64,000 bases of DNA from an uncultured Bacilli bacterium (GTDB lineage Bacteria; Bacillota_I; Bacilli_A; RF39; UBA660): contig CAKPPW010000004.1 in NCBI GenBank assembly GCA_934177995.1, positions 5,323-69,322 on the forward strand, given 5' to 3'. Positions within the stretch are counted from its first letter, which is position 1, and every line of letters begins with the position of its first letter. The notes beneath the pieces were generated by a model, which was given only the letters and a program-made list of their open reading frames with translations, did no database searches and had not been told where the DNA came from. Shown here piece by piece: positions 25,407 to 34,732 of the stretch. The position numbers and the translations under genes were made by a program.

Positions 25407-25799
25407 ATGATAGACAAAGTTGGAGGTATTATTTTAAATGATAAAAAGATTTTGGTACAAAGAAAGAAAAATAATAGAATTGAATGCATAATACCTGGTG
25501 GAAAAAGAGAAAATAACGAAACTGATTTTGAAACATTAAAAAGGGAATTGTATGAAGAACTAAGTGTAGAACTAATTAGTACTGAATTTATTGGTGGGTA
25601 TGATGATATTGCTGTATTTTCAAATAAACCTATACACGTTCAAGCATACATTGCCACTATAAAAGGAAAAATAAAATGCAATAATGAAATAAAAGAAGCG
25701 TTATGGATTGATAGAGATTATAAGAAAGAAGGAATTAAAGTGGGTAGTATATTAGGGGAACATATTATACCAGAGCTTATAAAAAGAGGTTTGATGTAA
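25407..25799 (+). CDS. Nudix hydrolase
   Basis: 130 residues, single Nudix domain. The Nudix box GGKRENNETDFETLKREL-YEEL-S (about 30-54) keeps the REL-EE core. The last Gly of the consensus is Ser. The N-terminus VGGIILNDKKILVQRKKNN is typical of the fold. It probably hydrolyses a nucleoside-diphosphate-linked substrate, but the substrate is not predictable. No clear ribosome binding site precedes the ATG. It lies between two unknown regions and has no operon partner. Confidence 0.88.
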   Translation: MIDKVGGIILNDKKILVQRKKNNRIECIIPGGKRENNETDFETLKRELYEELSVELISTEFIGGYDDIAVFSNKPIHVQAYIATIKGKIKCNNEIKEALWIDRDYKKEGIKVGSILGEHIIPELIKRGLM

Positions 25800-25898
25800 T
25801 GATTATATTAAAAAATATAAAGTGTTTTTAATTGATACTATTAAAATGAAAAAATTTGCAATGAACTGCTTGATTTTAATTTAGAAAGAGTGAGAAAA

Positions 25899-27249
25899 AT
25901 GAGCAATTTAAAAAAAAGATTAACAGATGCTGATAAAAGAAAAATAGGAATGCAAAAAATATATTCTGTTAGAATCATCCGTAATCAAAACCAAGCTGTT
26001 GAAGGGGAGTACATAAAACAATTCTGGATGTTTTGTGGTGTCTATGTAAGAGAATTTGTATTGGAATATAAAAATGAGGTATCTGATACCCAAGAAGTTG
26101 ACTGCAATATTTTTTTAGCTAAAGTGGATACTATTGGGAGCCCTATGGGTACAAATAAATTCCGTGCAAAGAAGGATATAAAAATAGATACAAAATATGA
26201 TGAGTGTGCTGGTTTGGGTATAGAAAAAAGGAAAAAATTTGGAAAACAAATAAAACAACAGTTGTTAAGTGAATTTACCGATACACAAAATGATATTGTG
26301 AAATTGTATGATACATTTGTTAATAATGATATGGCATACATTAACTATATCCGTCATTTGTACTTAGAACAGTTTGATTTTGATAGTGAGAATCTTGAAA
26401 ATAATAAAAAAGAACAAATAATAGAAAAATACATAGAGTGTTTAAAGGATATATTCAAACCTGGAGAAAAATTTGAAGGTAGTGTTTATAAAAAATTTGC
26501 CTATTTAAATTGCGGACGGAAGATAAATAAAATCTGCCAAGCAAATCGACAATATCCATATGTAAGGGTGGAAACAATAATGAAAGAGGCAAAATTACTT
26601 AGTGAGGAAGATGAAAGGTTTTCTATGGGTAACGTCTTGGCTGGCCTATCTGGAATTACAGATTATGGGCAAGAACGTGAGGCAGAAAGATGTTTGTATC
26701 AAGCTATAAAACAGGAAAAATCACAAAAGCATAGTGCATTTTTACTATACAGACTAGGTTACTATTATGAAGTAAGTAAATATGATTGGTTTATGGGATG
26801 GAGCCTATATAGAAAACTTGACAATATCTTGCCAAATGATTACCATTATATGTTTAAACATGGATGTAAGAAAATTCATGAAGAAAAATATGAAGAAGTA
26901 CAAAATATATTTACACGAATATATAATGAAATGGAGAAACGGGCAGAAAATGATTGGATATCACTCCAAGAAATGGAATTATAAATGTGCAAAAATCTTG
27001 AACTTAATGGAAGAAGGGAAATCAATGAAGGGAAAACTAATGTTTGCTTCATCAATTGAATCACCAGAATCTATCTTATACAAATTGAATGATAACAATT
27101 TTTTAAACATGTTTTTGTCTGATGAAGAAAGGGAAGAAGTAAAAAACTTCTTTAGATTGAAAATGAATGGTGTTACAAGAGAAAAATTAATTAGACAAAA
27201 AAATTTATATTACGCAACAAACTCTTGTTGCCGTAAAAATAAGAAATGA
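25899..27249 (+). pseudogene. Frameshifted protein of unknown function
   Basis: The first frame, from the ATG at 25899 with AGAGTGA upstream, ends at 26984 after WISLQEMEL. A second frame open across 26782-27249 continues with KCAKILNLMEEGKSMKGK. Adding one base near 26975-26982 would join them as EMEL-YKCAKILNL, giving about 450 residues. The first part has a strand-rich N-terminus (about 1-90) and a helical repeat, TPR-like region from about 240 (REAERCLYQAIKQEKSQKHS, FLLYRLGYYYEVS). I do not recognise the family. The codon mix includes more GC-ending codons than neighbours, which hints at later acquisition. Confidence 0.6.
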
Positions 27250-27257
27250 GGTTAATT

Positions 27258-27815
27258 ATGAAAAAAATAAAAAATGGTATTTGTTATGTTGAGAAGGAAG
27301 ATATTCTAGCTATTAATGAATTAAGTGATAATGTTTTAGAAGAAATTAACTGGAAAGAATCATATTCTCCATCTTTAGAAATATTAAAGTTTAAAGATCC
27401 TGAATCTGTATTTTTTTTTCAACAGCAAGAATTTATTCTAGATCACGATACCGTCAAAGATTTATCGTTGGATGAATTAGGAACTTATTTAAAAGAATTG
27501 GCAAACAAAATGAAAAAAGTTGAAAAAGCTGAGTATAATTTCAAACAAGGGTACTATTTACAAAGCTTAATGGCTTATTTTAGTAAGAAAGATTTATATG
27601 ATGATGCTTTTTCACTTCTTTCTTTTGCTAACTTAAAAAAAACTAAATTAAATTATTGTCCTTCGGTTGGAAAAACTGAACCGGTTAAGACTATTCCCGT
27701 AAATATGAATGGTGCCGAAATATTTGAGTTGAATCGAAATATTAAGCAGAAATGTAAACAAAATGCGGCACGTTTGGGTATTTCAGAAGAAACAGCAAGC
27801 CATTATTACCGTTGA
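27258..27815 (+). CDS. Protein of unknown function
   Basis: About 185 residues, soluble. It begins with a small strand-rich segment (KNGICYVEKEDILAINEL), then a helical part with LKELANKMKKVEKAEYNFKQ (about 90-110). The C-terminal third has Lys/Pro-rich KTEPVKTIPVN followed by helices and ends HYYR. A GAGG lies before the ATG at 27258. It directly follows the broken unknown gene in the same direction and is separated from rnr by a bidirectional terminator, so it could be the second member of the same accessory unit. Confidence 0.6.
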   Translation: MKKIKNGICYVEKEDILAINELSDNVLEEINWKESYSPSLEILKFKDPESVFFFQQQEFILDHDTVKDLSLDELGTYLKELANKMKKVEKAEYNFKQGYYLQSLMAYFSKKDLYDDAFSLLSFANLKKTKLNYCPSVGKTEPVKTIPVNMNGAEIFELNRNIKQKCKQNAARLGISEETASHYYR

Positions 27816-27849
27816 GATAGGTAGAGTCTTCTAATAAGACAATGATTTT

Positions 27850-27899
27850 GATATTAAAAAGGAAGTATAACTTTTATTATATTTCCTTTTCTTAATATT
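27850..27899 (+). terminator. Bidirectional terminator between an unknown gene and rnr
   Basis: AAAAGGAAGTATA pairs with TATATTTCCTTTT (one G-T). The stem is extended by AATATT/AATATT outside, with A and T runs on both sides of the converging genes. Confidence 0.75.
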
Positions 27900-27910
27900 A
27901 TGATTGTTAT

Positions 27911-30418
27911 TTAGTTGATTTTTTTAACATATTGTCCTTTTAAAGCGGTAGCTCCTTTTTTGTTTTGCTGTTCTAAGGTTAGATTCTTTGTAAAAGCAAA
28001 GTGGGCAAGTAGTTCTTTTCGGTTAGCTTCAATACCTTCTACCGTTACTAAATCACCAATCTTTAATATTACTTCATCATCTTTATTCTTAATATAATTT
28101 CTTGATCTAATAAATCTAATATTGTCACCTTGCTCGTATTCAAAATATCCAGGAATATGGGTAACTGTGTTTAGATAAGCTCTTTCATTATCGATTCCTG
28201 TTATGGTTCCATAATATGTTTTTTCTTTATGACTATCAACATAATCCATCATTTTTACTTTAACAACTTCTTTTTCAAGTAAATCAGCTTGTTGCTCTTT
28301 AAATGAACAGTGTTCACATATTTCTACTAACTCATCTTCACTTTCAATTGATTTTTGATCATTAGTAAGATAAGAATCGATTATTTGTTGAACTTTTAAG
28401 TCAGGATATCTTCTAATAGGAGAGGTGAAATGAGAGTAGTAATTAAGTCCTAAACCAAAGTGACCTAAAGGATAAGGTGAATAAATAGCTCGTGGTAGGG
28501 CTTGTAACAATATCTCTGAGACAATGGGGTATTCACTACTATCTTTATACTCATCTAAAATAACTTGTAAATATTTAGAAATATCCATATTATCAGCTTT
28601 GGGTAAATCAATACCAAGACTAGTAAGTTTATCTTTTGCTTGCTCTAATTTTTTAGGATCAGGGTTAGTATGAACTCTATGAATTGATCTACCAATAGTG
28701 AAGTTAAGATATAAATCGGCACAATAATTAGCCATAATCATATAGTTTTCAATTATTTTACCAGCTTCACCATTATCCTTCTTTTCTATTCCCATAATAT
28801 TTCCTTTATCATCCTCAATAATTGCTACTTCTTCTTCACTAAAAGTTAACATTCCTTCTCTTTCTCTAATAGCTGTTAGTTTATCGGATAGTTCTTTCAT
28901 TAATTTTAAATTATCAGTATAAGGAAGATAGTCCTCATCTATTTCTTCATCATCTAAAATTTTATTAACCTTGGAGTAGGCCATTTTCTTTCTAGAAGTG
29001 ATGCAAGAATTTACTAGGTTATAATTAATTAGCTCACCATTTTCATCGAGTTCCATAATGATACTTTTAGTAAGCCTTTTGGTATTAGGGTTAAGTGAGC
29101 AAATACCATTTGATAAAATGTGGGGTAGAGCAGGGATAACGGTATTAGCAGGATATGTTGATAAGCCACGGTCGTATGCTTCCTTATCAAGAGCAGTTCC
29201 TCTTTTTACATAATGAGCAACATCGGCTATATGTACTCCTAAGATATAGTGACCATTTTCATCTTTAGTTAAACTAACAGCATCATCCATGTCTTTTGTT
29301 TCATCACAATCAATTGTAAAAGTAAGAAGACTATCACTGAAGTCATAACGATTAGCAAGTTCACTTTTTAAAACAACTTGGGGAAGATTATTTGCTTCTT
29401 CCATAGCTTCATGAGAAAAATTAATATCAAAACCATATTTAGCAGCGATAGAAATAATATCGGTATTAGGATCATCAATTCTACCGAGTTTATCAATAAA
29501 ATCAGCTTCATAGTATTCATCGGTTTTAGTTAATGATACATCAGCTAAGATTCTGTCCCCTGGAGCAAGAGATTTCATATCTTTAGAAGAAATACGTACA
29601 TTTATCTTTTCCTTAGAAGGAAGTAATACTGGCTCTAATTGTTTAACTCCATCTATTTCTACAACCTCTAAAACTACATGACTCATTTTTCTAGAAATAA
29701 TTTTCTCAATATGTTTACTCTTTCTAGTAACAGCTAGAATATCTTGTTGCATAGCACCTTTTAATTCATCACCTTCAGGATAAATCTTTTTATCACCAAT
29801 TTTAAAGAATGGTTTTCCTTTACCGTCTAATTCTAATTTAGTTAGAGTAAGACCTTTAGGCCACTTCTTATATGAATTTTTATCATGAAAAATTTTACCC
29901 GTTTTTTCAAGCTCTGTTAGAGCAATATGTAACTCTTCAATAGACTTAGCATTTCTTGCTACAGCCATTCTTTTTATTTGGCGATAAGTTAATTCTTCTT
30001 TATCAAGTTTTCTTATTAAGTAATCTATAAAAGAAGTTATATCTCTTTGAACCACTTTAGTAATAATTGGATGTTCTTTATCGGTTAAATTAACAACTAC
30101 TAAGTCTTTATCAAGAATGGTGTCACACTTAACCATTTCACCAGTGATTTTTATTTTATCATCTATAAGTATTAGACCATCATCACTTTTGGCAACGTGT
30201 TCTAGTTTATGAGTATCTTTGGGAAAACTTTTATAGATGTATTTTTTAGGATTATAGACATCTTCTTCTATTTGAAGAGAATATAAAGCCTCTAAGAAAT
30301 TACTTCTTTCTTGATAACTTTTAATATTCATTCTCGAATATAATTCCTTAAAACTAATGGTATTTTCTTTTTCTAACTCACTCATTATCTTTTTTTTAAA
30401 ATCATCGATCTTTTGCAT
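27911..30418 (-). CDS. rnr: Ribonuclease R
   Basis: 835 residues, a 3'-5' exoribonuclease of the RNase II/R family acting on structured RNA. N-terminal helix-turn-helix (about 1-65), cold-shock domains (about 75-300), the RNB catalytic domain with FTIDCDETKDMDDAVSL (about residue 365), where the Asp cluster binds magnesium, then HIADVAHYV, and RYPDLKVQQIID near 640. A C-terminal S1 domain (about 700-800) completes the protein. Length is slightly above the usual 770-820. The gene lies downstream of glmS, with two hairpins and a tiny ORF in the 153-base gap. Confidence 0.96.
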   Translation of the reverse strand: MQKIDDFKKKIMSELEKENTISFKELYSRMNIKSYQERSNFLEALYSLQIEEDVYNPKKYIYKSFPKDTHKLEHVAKSDDGLILIDDKIKITGEMVKCDTILDKDLVVVNLTDKEHPIITKVVQRDITSFIDYLIRKLDKEELTYRQIKRMAVARNAKSIEELHIALTELEKTGKIFHDKNSYKKWPKGLTLTKLELDGKGKPFFKIGDKKIYPEGDELKGAMQQDILAVTRKSKHIEKIISRKMSHVVLEVVEIDGVKQLEPVLLPSKEKINVRISSKDMKSLAPGDRILADVSLTKTDEYYEADFIDKLGRIDDPNTDIISIAAKYGFDINFSHEAMEEANNLPQVVLKSELANRYDFSDSLLTFTIDCDETKDMDDAVSLTKDENGHYILGVHIADVAHYVKRGTALDKEAYDRGLSTYPANTVIPALPHILSNGICSLNPNTKRLTKSIIMELDENGELINYNLVNSCITSRKKMAYSKVNKILDDEEIDEDYLPYTDNLKLMKELSDKLTAIREREGMLTFSEEEVAIIEDDKGNIMGIEKKDNGEAGKIIENYMIMANYCADLYLNFTIGRSIHRVHTNPDPKKLEQAKDKLTSLGIDLPKADNMDISKYLQVILDEYKDSSEYPIVSEILLQALPRAIYSPYPLGHFGLGLNYYSHFTSPIRRYPDLKVQQIIDSYLTNDQKSIESEDELVEICEHCSFKEQQADLLEKEVVKVKMMDYVDSHKEKTYYGTITGIDNERAYLNTVTHIPGYFEYEQGDNIRFIRSRNYIKNKDDEVILKIGDLVTVEGIEANRKELLAHFAFTKNLTLEQQNKKGATALKGQYVKKIN

Positions 30419-30435
30419 ACTACTTACTCCTCCTA

Positions 30436-30467
30436 ATAAAAAATGGCGTAGAAAATCCTACGTCATT
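30436..30467 (-). terminator. Hairpin with T run before rnr
   Basis: On the minus strand AATGACGTAG pairs with CTACGCCATT (one mismatch) around GATTTT and is followed by TTTTTATT. It lies just upstream of the AGGAGG of rnr. Confidence 0.65.
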
Positions 30468-30514
30468 TGAAAACAAAAAGATGTTAATACAAGTAATTTT
30501 ATAATTACACCCAT
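30458..30514 (-). CDS. Candidate 18-residue leader ORF between glmS and rnr
   Basis: ATG at 30514 is preceded by a very strong AAGGGAGGTG (minus strand) at a five-base spacing. It encodes MGVIIKLLVLTSFCFQMT and then stops at TAG 30458. The peptide is hydrophobic and small-leader-like. Its ribosome binding site and start codon lie in the 5' arm of a terminator-like hairpin, and its stop codon lies in a second one. Either this is a regulatory leader for rnr or the resemblance to a gene is accidental. Confidence 0.4.
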   Translation of the reverse strand: MGVIIKLLVLTSFCFQMT

Positions 30515-30524
30515 ATTAACACCT
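30474..30524 (-). terminator. Hairpin terminator that encloses a ribosome binding site
   Basis: On the minus strand AGGTGTTAATA pairs with TATTAACATCT (11 bp, one G-T), with an inner GTAATT/AATTAC stem, followed by TTTTTG. It probably terminates glmS transcripts and could also act as an attenuator. Confidence 0.65.
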
Positions 30525-30571
30525 CCCTTAAATAAACTATACCACAAAATACTCTTAATAGAAAAGCATTT

Positions 30572-32356
30572 TTACTCAACAGTAACAGATTTTGCTAAAT
30601 TTCTTGGTTTATCAATATCTCTTTCTAGAAATGCTCCTGCATAATAAGAGATTAATTGTAGGGGAATTACTTCTAGTATAGGGCTTATGAAACTACTTCT
30701 TTCTGGTATTACAATAGTGTTAGAATTAGCTTCACCCTTATTAGTTACTAAGATGATATTAGCTCCTCTTGCTACTACTTCACTTAAATTGCTTTCTGTC
30801 TTTTCATATAACAGTTTATTAGTATTACCAGCTATTACTAGTGTATCTTTATCAATTAGAGAAATAGGGCCGTGTTTTAATTCACCAGCAGCATAACACT
30901 CAGATGATAGATAAGTTATTTCTTTTAATTTTAAATCTCCTTCTCTCATAATTGCATAGTCAAGACCTCTTCCTAAGAAGAATATCTTTTTACTATTAAC
31001 GATTTCTTTAGCAACAGATTTGTATTTATCTTTATCTTCTAATACTTTAATTACATCATCTTTAATATTTTTTAGTTCATTAATTATCTTACCCATATCA
31101 TAAGACTTATTATGTTTTGCTAAACTAGATAGGGTAAGTAGTGTTAAAATTGCTATTTGCGATGTATATGCTTTAGTAGTAGCTACTGCTATTTCACTAC
31201 CTGATTTAGTATAAATAACTTCATCTACTAATAGACTAATACTACTGTTTTCAACATTTATTATTCCTAAAGATTTAGCTTTAGTTTCTTTAATTTTCTT
31301 AAGACAAGCAAGTGTATCAGCTGTTTCTCCTGATTGAGAAATAAATATTACTAAGCTATTTTCATCAAGAAAGTTTTTCTTATAACGATACTCACTAGCA
31401 AGGTATACCTGTGTTTCAACATTTGCTTCCTCTTCAAATAAATATTTACCAACTAATCCGGCATGATAAGCTGATCCACAAGCTACTATATCAATTCTTT
31501 TATATTTATTAATATCAACTAAATCTAGATATTTATTATCTTCTAAGTAATAATTTATTAAATTACTTAGAGTATCTTTTTGTTCCATTATTTCTTTTAA
31601 CATAAAGTGATCATACTTATCTTTTGAATAAGTGAAGTTACCATCTTTAAACGTTTGTTTTTCTTTAATTAATTCTTTTCCTTTATTACTATAGAAAGTT
31701 ATTTTATCACTACTAATTGAAGCCCATTCTAAATCATTTAATAAATAATAGTCGCTACATTCACTTAAGATAGTTGGAATATCACTGGCAATAAAGATAG
31801 TATCAGTATTTACTCCAATAACTAAAGGACTATCTTTCTTTATGACAAATATCTTATCTTTAATATCTTTACATAATAATACAATAGCATAGCTTCCTTT
31901 TACTTTATCCATAAAATTAATGATAGCTTTATTTATGTCTTTATTTTCTTGATAATAAAAATCTATTAAAGCACAAGCAATCTCTGTATCAGTTGTTGAT
32001 TTAAACTTATATCCTTTACTACTTAACATATCTTTTAACTCTAGATAATTTTCAATAATACCGTTATGTACTATAGTAATATCGCCCACTGTATGAGGGT
32101 GAGCATTAATAGTAGAAGCTACCCCATGGGTTGCCCATCTAGTATGTCCAATAGCAATATCTGATTTAGTATCAGTATCTATTAGTTCTTTTAAGTCTTT
32201 AACTCTTCCTTTCGTCTTTATAGTTTCTATTTTATTAGCAGTAAGATAAGCAATACCACAAGAATCATATCCACGGTATTCAAGTTTCTCTAATCCTTCA
32301 ATAACTTTCTTAATAGCCTTACCTTTCTTATTTATAATTCCCATTATTCCACACAT
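30572..32356 (-). CDS. glmS: Glutamine--fructose-6-phosphate aminotransferase
   Basis: 594 residues. It makes glucosamine-6-phosphate from fructose-6-phosphate and glutamine, the entry to peptidoglycan amino sugars. The N-terminal class II glutamine amidotransferase domain begins MCGIMG with catalytic Cys2, and has GHTRWATHG and HNGIIENYLELK. Two SIS sugar-isomerase domains follow (about 275-410 with SQSGETADTL; about 440-580 with GELKHGPISLID). The C-terminus LAKSVTVE is the family signature. No glmS ribozyme is seen in the short upstream gap. Confidence 0.97.
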   Translation of the reverse strand: MCGIMGIINKKGKAIKKVIEGLEKLEYRGYDSCGIAYLTANKIETIKTKGRVKDLKELIDTDTKSDIAIGHTRWATHGVASTINAHPHTVGDITIVHNGIIENYLELKDMLSSKGYKFKSTTDTEIACALIDFYYQENKDINKAIINFMDKVKGSYAIVLLCKDIKDKIFVIKKDSPLVIGVNTDTIFIASDIPTILSECSDYYLLNDLEWASISSDKITFYSNKGKELIKEKQTFKDGNFTYSKDKYDHFMLKEIMEQKDTLSNLINYYLEDNKYLDLVDINKYKRIDIVACGSAYHAGLVGKYLFEEEANVETQVYLASEYRYKKNFLDENSLVIFISQSGETADTLACLKKIKETKAKSLGIINVENSSISLLVDEVIYTKSGSEIAVATTKAYTSQIAILTLLTLSSLAKHNKSYDMGKIINELKNIKDDVIKVLEDKDKYKSVAKEIVNSKKIFFLGRGLDYAIMREGDLKLKEITYLSSECYAAGELKHGPISLIDKDTLVIAGNTNKLLYEKTESNLSEVVARGANIILVTNKGEANSNTIVIPERSSFISPILEVIPLQLISYYAGAFLERDIDKPRNLAKSVTVE

Positions 32357-32423
32357 ATTTATACCTACTTTCTAATATCATTTTATGAATCTCGTTGATA
32401 CTTGTCAAATTATTAGACAATAA

Positions 32424-32452
32424 TTTACATCTTTTTAGGAATATGTTAAAAT
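32424..32452 (+). promoter_or_regulatory. Promoter of tRNA-Arg(CCG)
   Basis: TTTACA (32424-32429) and TAAAAT (32447-32452) with a 17-base spacer, eight bases before the tRNA. Confidence 0.6.
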
Positions 32453-32460
32453 TGAGTCAT

Positions 32461-32537
32461 GTTCATGTAGCTCAGCTGGATAGAGCATTTCCCTCCGAAG
32501 GAAAAGGTCGTGGGTTCGACTCCCATCATGAACACCA
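32461..32537 (+). tRNA. tRNA-Arg (anticodon CCG)
   Basis: A 77-base cloverleaf with encoded CCA. The acceptor GTTCATG/CATGAAC is perfect, the anticodon stem TTTCC/GGAAA is perfect, the loop CTCCGAA gives CCG, and the T arm is GTGGG-TTCGACT-CCCAT. It reads CGG, a rare codon in this AT-rich DNA. Confidence 0.97.
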
Positions 32538-32586
32538 TATTATTAATAAATGGTTAATTTAAAAAATGATTTTAGGTGGTTATATA

Positions 32587-33510
32587 ATGAATGATGATTT
32601 AAAACAAGCACTACATACTGCTAAAGCAAGATGTGAAGGTAATATTATTATTGATGATGCTAGCATAAATGGTTTCGAAAAGATTTATCCTTTTACTACA
32701 GAAAATATAACTGGTTATATAGACTTTTTTGATTTAAAAGATAAATCCTTATTAACAGTCGGTTCGTCTGGAGATCAAGTAATTAACGCAGCCTTAAAAG
32801 GTGTTAAGGAAGTTACTTTATTAGATATTAATCCTTACACTAAATATTACTTTTATTTAAAACAAGCAGGAATTTTAGAACTCAATTTAGCACAATTCAA
32901 TGATTTTTTTAGATATAATGACTATCCTAAATTTAAATACAATAAAAAAGTAAAAGTATTTAATAATGATTCATACAAAAAACTTAAAAGTACATTACAA
33001 TTATTAGATAATGATGCTTATCTTTTCTGGGATGAATTGTTTGATATGTATTCCCCAAGATGTATAAGATTTTTCTTATTTAGTAAAGATGAAAATCCTT
33101 ATTCTGTTTTAAGCAAAAGTAGTTTATATCTTCGAGATGAAAATAATTATAATGAAACAAAAACTAAAATAAAGAATCTGAGACCAGAGTTTATAAATGA
33201 GGATATTTTAGATGTTAACCTTGCTAAAAATTATGACAATATCTGGCTTTCTAATATTGCTTGTTATCTACATCGAAATGAACTTAAAAAGGTAACTGAT
33301 AATTTTGCTCAAAACTTAAATGATGATGGGCAACTTTTAATAAGCTACTTATATAGAAACTGTAGGTATACTCACCATAATTTAAAAGCTAATTTAGAAT
33401 TACTCAAAGAATATTCTCTTGCTTCCTATTATTTTGAGGGGATAGATGGAATAAAATCCTATGATGATACTAAAGATGCAGTTCTTGTTTACCAGAAAAA
33501 AAGAAAGTAG
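32587..33510 (+). CDS. SAM-dependent methyltransferase-like protein (DUF3419-like)
   Basis: About 307 residues. A Rossmann-type SAM-binding motif is visible: LLTVGSSGDQ (about 58-67) as motif I and VTLLDINPYT (about 78-87) with the acidic residue that contacts the ribose. The arrangement, with FFDLKDKSLLTVGSSGDQ preceded by a Y-P-F-T-TEN segment, resembles DUF3419 / BtaA-like transferases that use the SAM aminocarboxypropyl group. Assignment beyond the fold is tentative. ATG 32587 follows AGGTGG. It heads a three-gene plus-strand run ending with MTA/SAH nucleosidase, the enzyme that removes by-products of such SAM reactions. Confidence 0.65.
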   Translation: MNDDLKQALHTAKARCEGNIIIDDASINGFEKIYPFTTENITGYIDFFDLKDKSLLTVGSSGDQVINAALKGVKEVTLLDINPYTKYYFYLKQAGILELNLAQFNDFFRYNDYPKFKYNKKVKVFNNDSYKKLKSTLQLLDNDAYLFWDELFDMYSPRCIRFFLFSKDENPYSVLSKSSLYLRDENNYNETKTKIKNLRPEFINEDILDVNLAKNYDNIWLSNIACYLHRNELKKVTDNFAQNLNDDGQLLISYLYRNCRYTHHNLKANLELLKEYSLASYYFEGIDGIKSYDDTKDAVLVYQKKRK

Positions 33511-33523
33511 ATGGTGAATAACG

Positions 33524-34003
33524 ATGAATTTATTAGAAGATAAATATATAATAGTAGAAATTATTCCCACTAGTAGTGATAGTAAGAAAGGTATTATTGC
33601 CCAACTATCCGCTTTAAAACTGAAGGGAATAAAACTTATTGATAGATTTGATTACCGTGTTAACGATAAGTTAGTTGATAATAAGGATTTGTTGGAAATT
33701 ATAAGTTATGATAAAGATAATTTTATTTATACAGGTGATCCTAGTTTCATATTATCTGAATTTAAAAAGTGGAGTGGTAACTTACCAATTCTACTTATTG
33801 AAAGTGATTATACTAAAGGGTATTTAGCTAGTCTTAATAATAAGATGGAACTAGTTTATCCTTACTTAGGATTAGAATATAATTATGATGTATTTAATAG
33901 TATTATGAATAAATATCAAATAGAAGCTAGTAACTATTTAGTGGATATTATCTATGAAGCAATTATTTTAGAAAGTAATAATAAAAAGGTGAATAATGAA
34001 TAG
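33524..34003 (+). CDS. Degenerate DEDDh exonuclease-like protein
   Basis: 159 residues with the order of elements seen in PolC-like DEDDh exonucleases: strand IIVEIIPTSSDSKKGIIAQLSALKLKGIKLIDRFDYRV (given here as a description of residues 9-46, read in two parts: IIVEIIPTS, then QLSALKLKGIKLIDRF), a D-D-F-I-Y-TGDP turn, a WSGNLPILLIES segment where N-x-x-F-D is expected, and a helical end. The catalytic D-x-E is replaced by VEI, and the other acidic residues are not in place. It is therefore probably inactive. It overlaps the MTA/SAH nucleosidase gene by eight bases. Confidence 0.5.
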   Translation: MNLLEDKYIIVEIIPTSSDSKKGIIAQLSALKLKGIKLIDRFDYRVNDKLVDNKDLLEIISYDKDNFIYTGDPSFILSEFKKWSGNLPILLIESDYTKGYLASLNNKMELVYPYLGLEYNYDVFNSIMNKYQIEASNYLVDIIYEAIILESNNKKVNNE

Positions 34004-34703
34004 AGTAGGGTTAATATTTGCAATGAAGGAAGAACTTGATGAGGTTTTAAAACAAGTAGAAATAGAAGAAGAGTTTACTGTATTTAATCTTACCTTTTAT
34101 AAAGTGGTTATCAAAGATATAACTTGTATCCTAGTGGAATGTGGAGTTGGTAAAGTTAATGCAGCAAGATGCAGTCAAATTATGATTGATGTCATGAAGA
34201 CTGATGCTATCATTAATGTAGGAGTAGCAGGTGGAGTTGACTCTTCTTTAAATGTTTGTGATATTGTAATAGGCGAAAAATTAGTTCAACATGACTTTGA
34301 TATAACGGCCTTTGATCATGTGAAGGGTTATATTCCTAATGTTGGTGTCTATCTTAATAGTGATGAGTATCTTTTAAGAATAGCTAATGAGGCTTCTAAT
34401 GAGTTTACTGATATAGCGTTTCATAATGGTGTAATTGCTAGTGGTGATATATTTTGTACTAGTGATAAAATGAGTCAAAAAATTAATCAAAAGTTTAAAG
34501 CTTTGTGTGTCGATATGGAAGGGGCTAGTATTGCTCAAGTGGCTTATTTAAGTGGTATTCCTTTTTTGGTGGTTAGAAGTATATCTGATATTCCTAATAA
34601 CAATAATAGAATTACTTATGAAGAATTTCTAGAAAGTAGTTCTAAATTAGTAGCTAAGTTTTTAATTAGTATGTTAGAGAAAATTAGTATTTCTAGAATA
34701 TAA
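33996..34703 (+). CDS. mtnN: 5'-methylthioadenosine/S-adenosylhomocysteine nucleosidase
   Basis: 235 residues, cytosolic. It cleaves MTA and SAH to adenine and the thioribose sugars. It shows GLIFAMKEELDEVLK at the N-terminus, NVGVAGGVDSSLNVCDIVIG (about 75-95), the substrate-binding VDMEGASIAQVAY (about 172-184) with the conserved Met-Glu, and the catalytic Asp in VRSISDIP (about residue 201). Coupled to the preceding gene by an eight-base overlap. It fits a role in clearing by-products of SAM-dependent enzymes such as the methyltransferase-like protein two genes upstream. Confidence 0.94.
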   Translation: MNRVGLIFAMKEELDEVLKQVEIEEEFTVFNLTFYKVVIKDITCILVECGVGKVNAARCSQIMIDVMKTDAIINVGVAGGVDSSLNVCDIVIGEKLVQHDFDITAFDHVKGYIPNVGVYLNSDEYLLRIANEASNEFTDIAFHNGVIASGDIFCTSDKMSQKINQKFKALCVDMEGASIAQVAYLSGIPFLVVRSISDIPNNNNRITYEEFLESSSKLVAKFLISMLEKISISRI

Positions 34704-34732
34704 AAACATCTAAATTAGGGTAGATGTTTTTT
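34702..34732 (+). terminator. Bidirectional terminator between mtnN and the HD gene
   Basis: AAAACATCTA pairs perfectly with TAGATGTTTT around AATTAGGG, with T and A runs on both sides. Confidence 0.85.

Noticed and set aside
32357..32460. glmS ribozyme upstream of glmS
   Set aside because: Only about 100 bases separate glmS from the divergent tRNA, too few for the ribozyme, and no matching core is visible.
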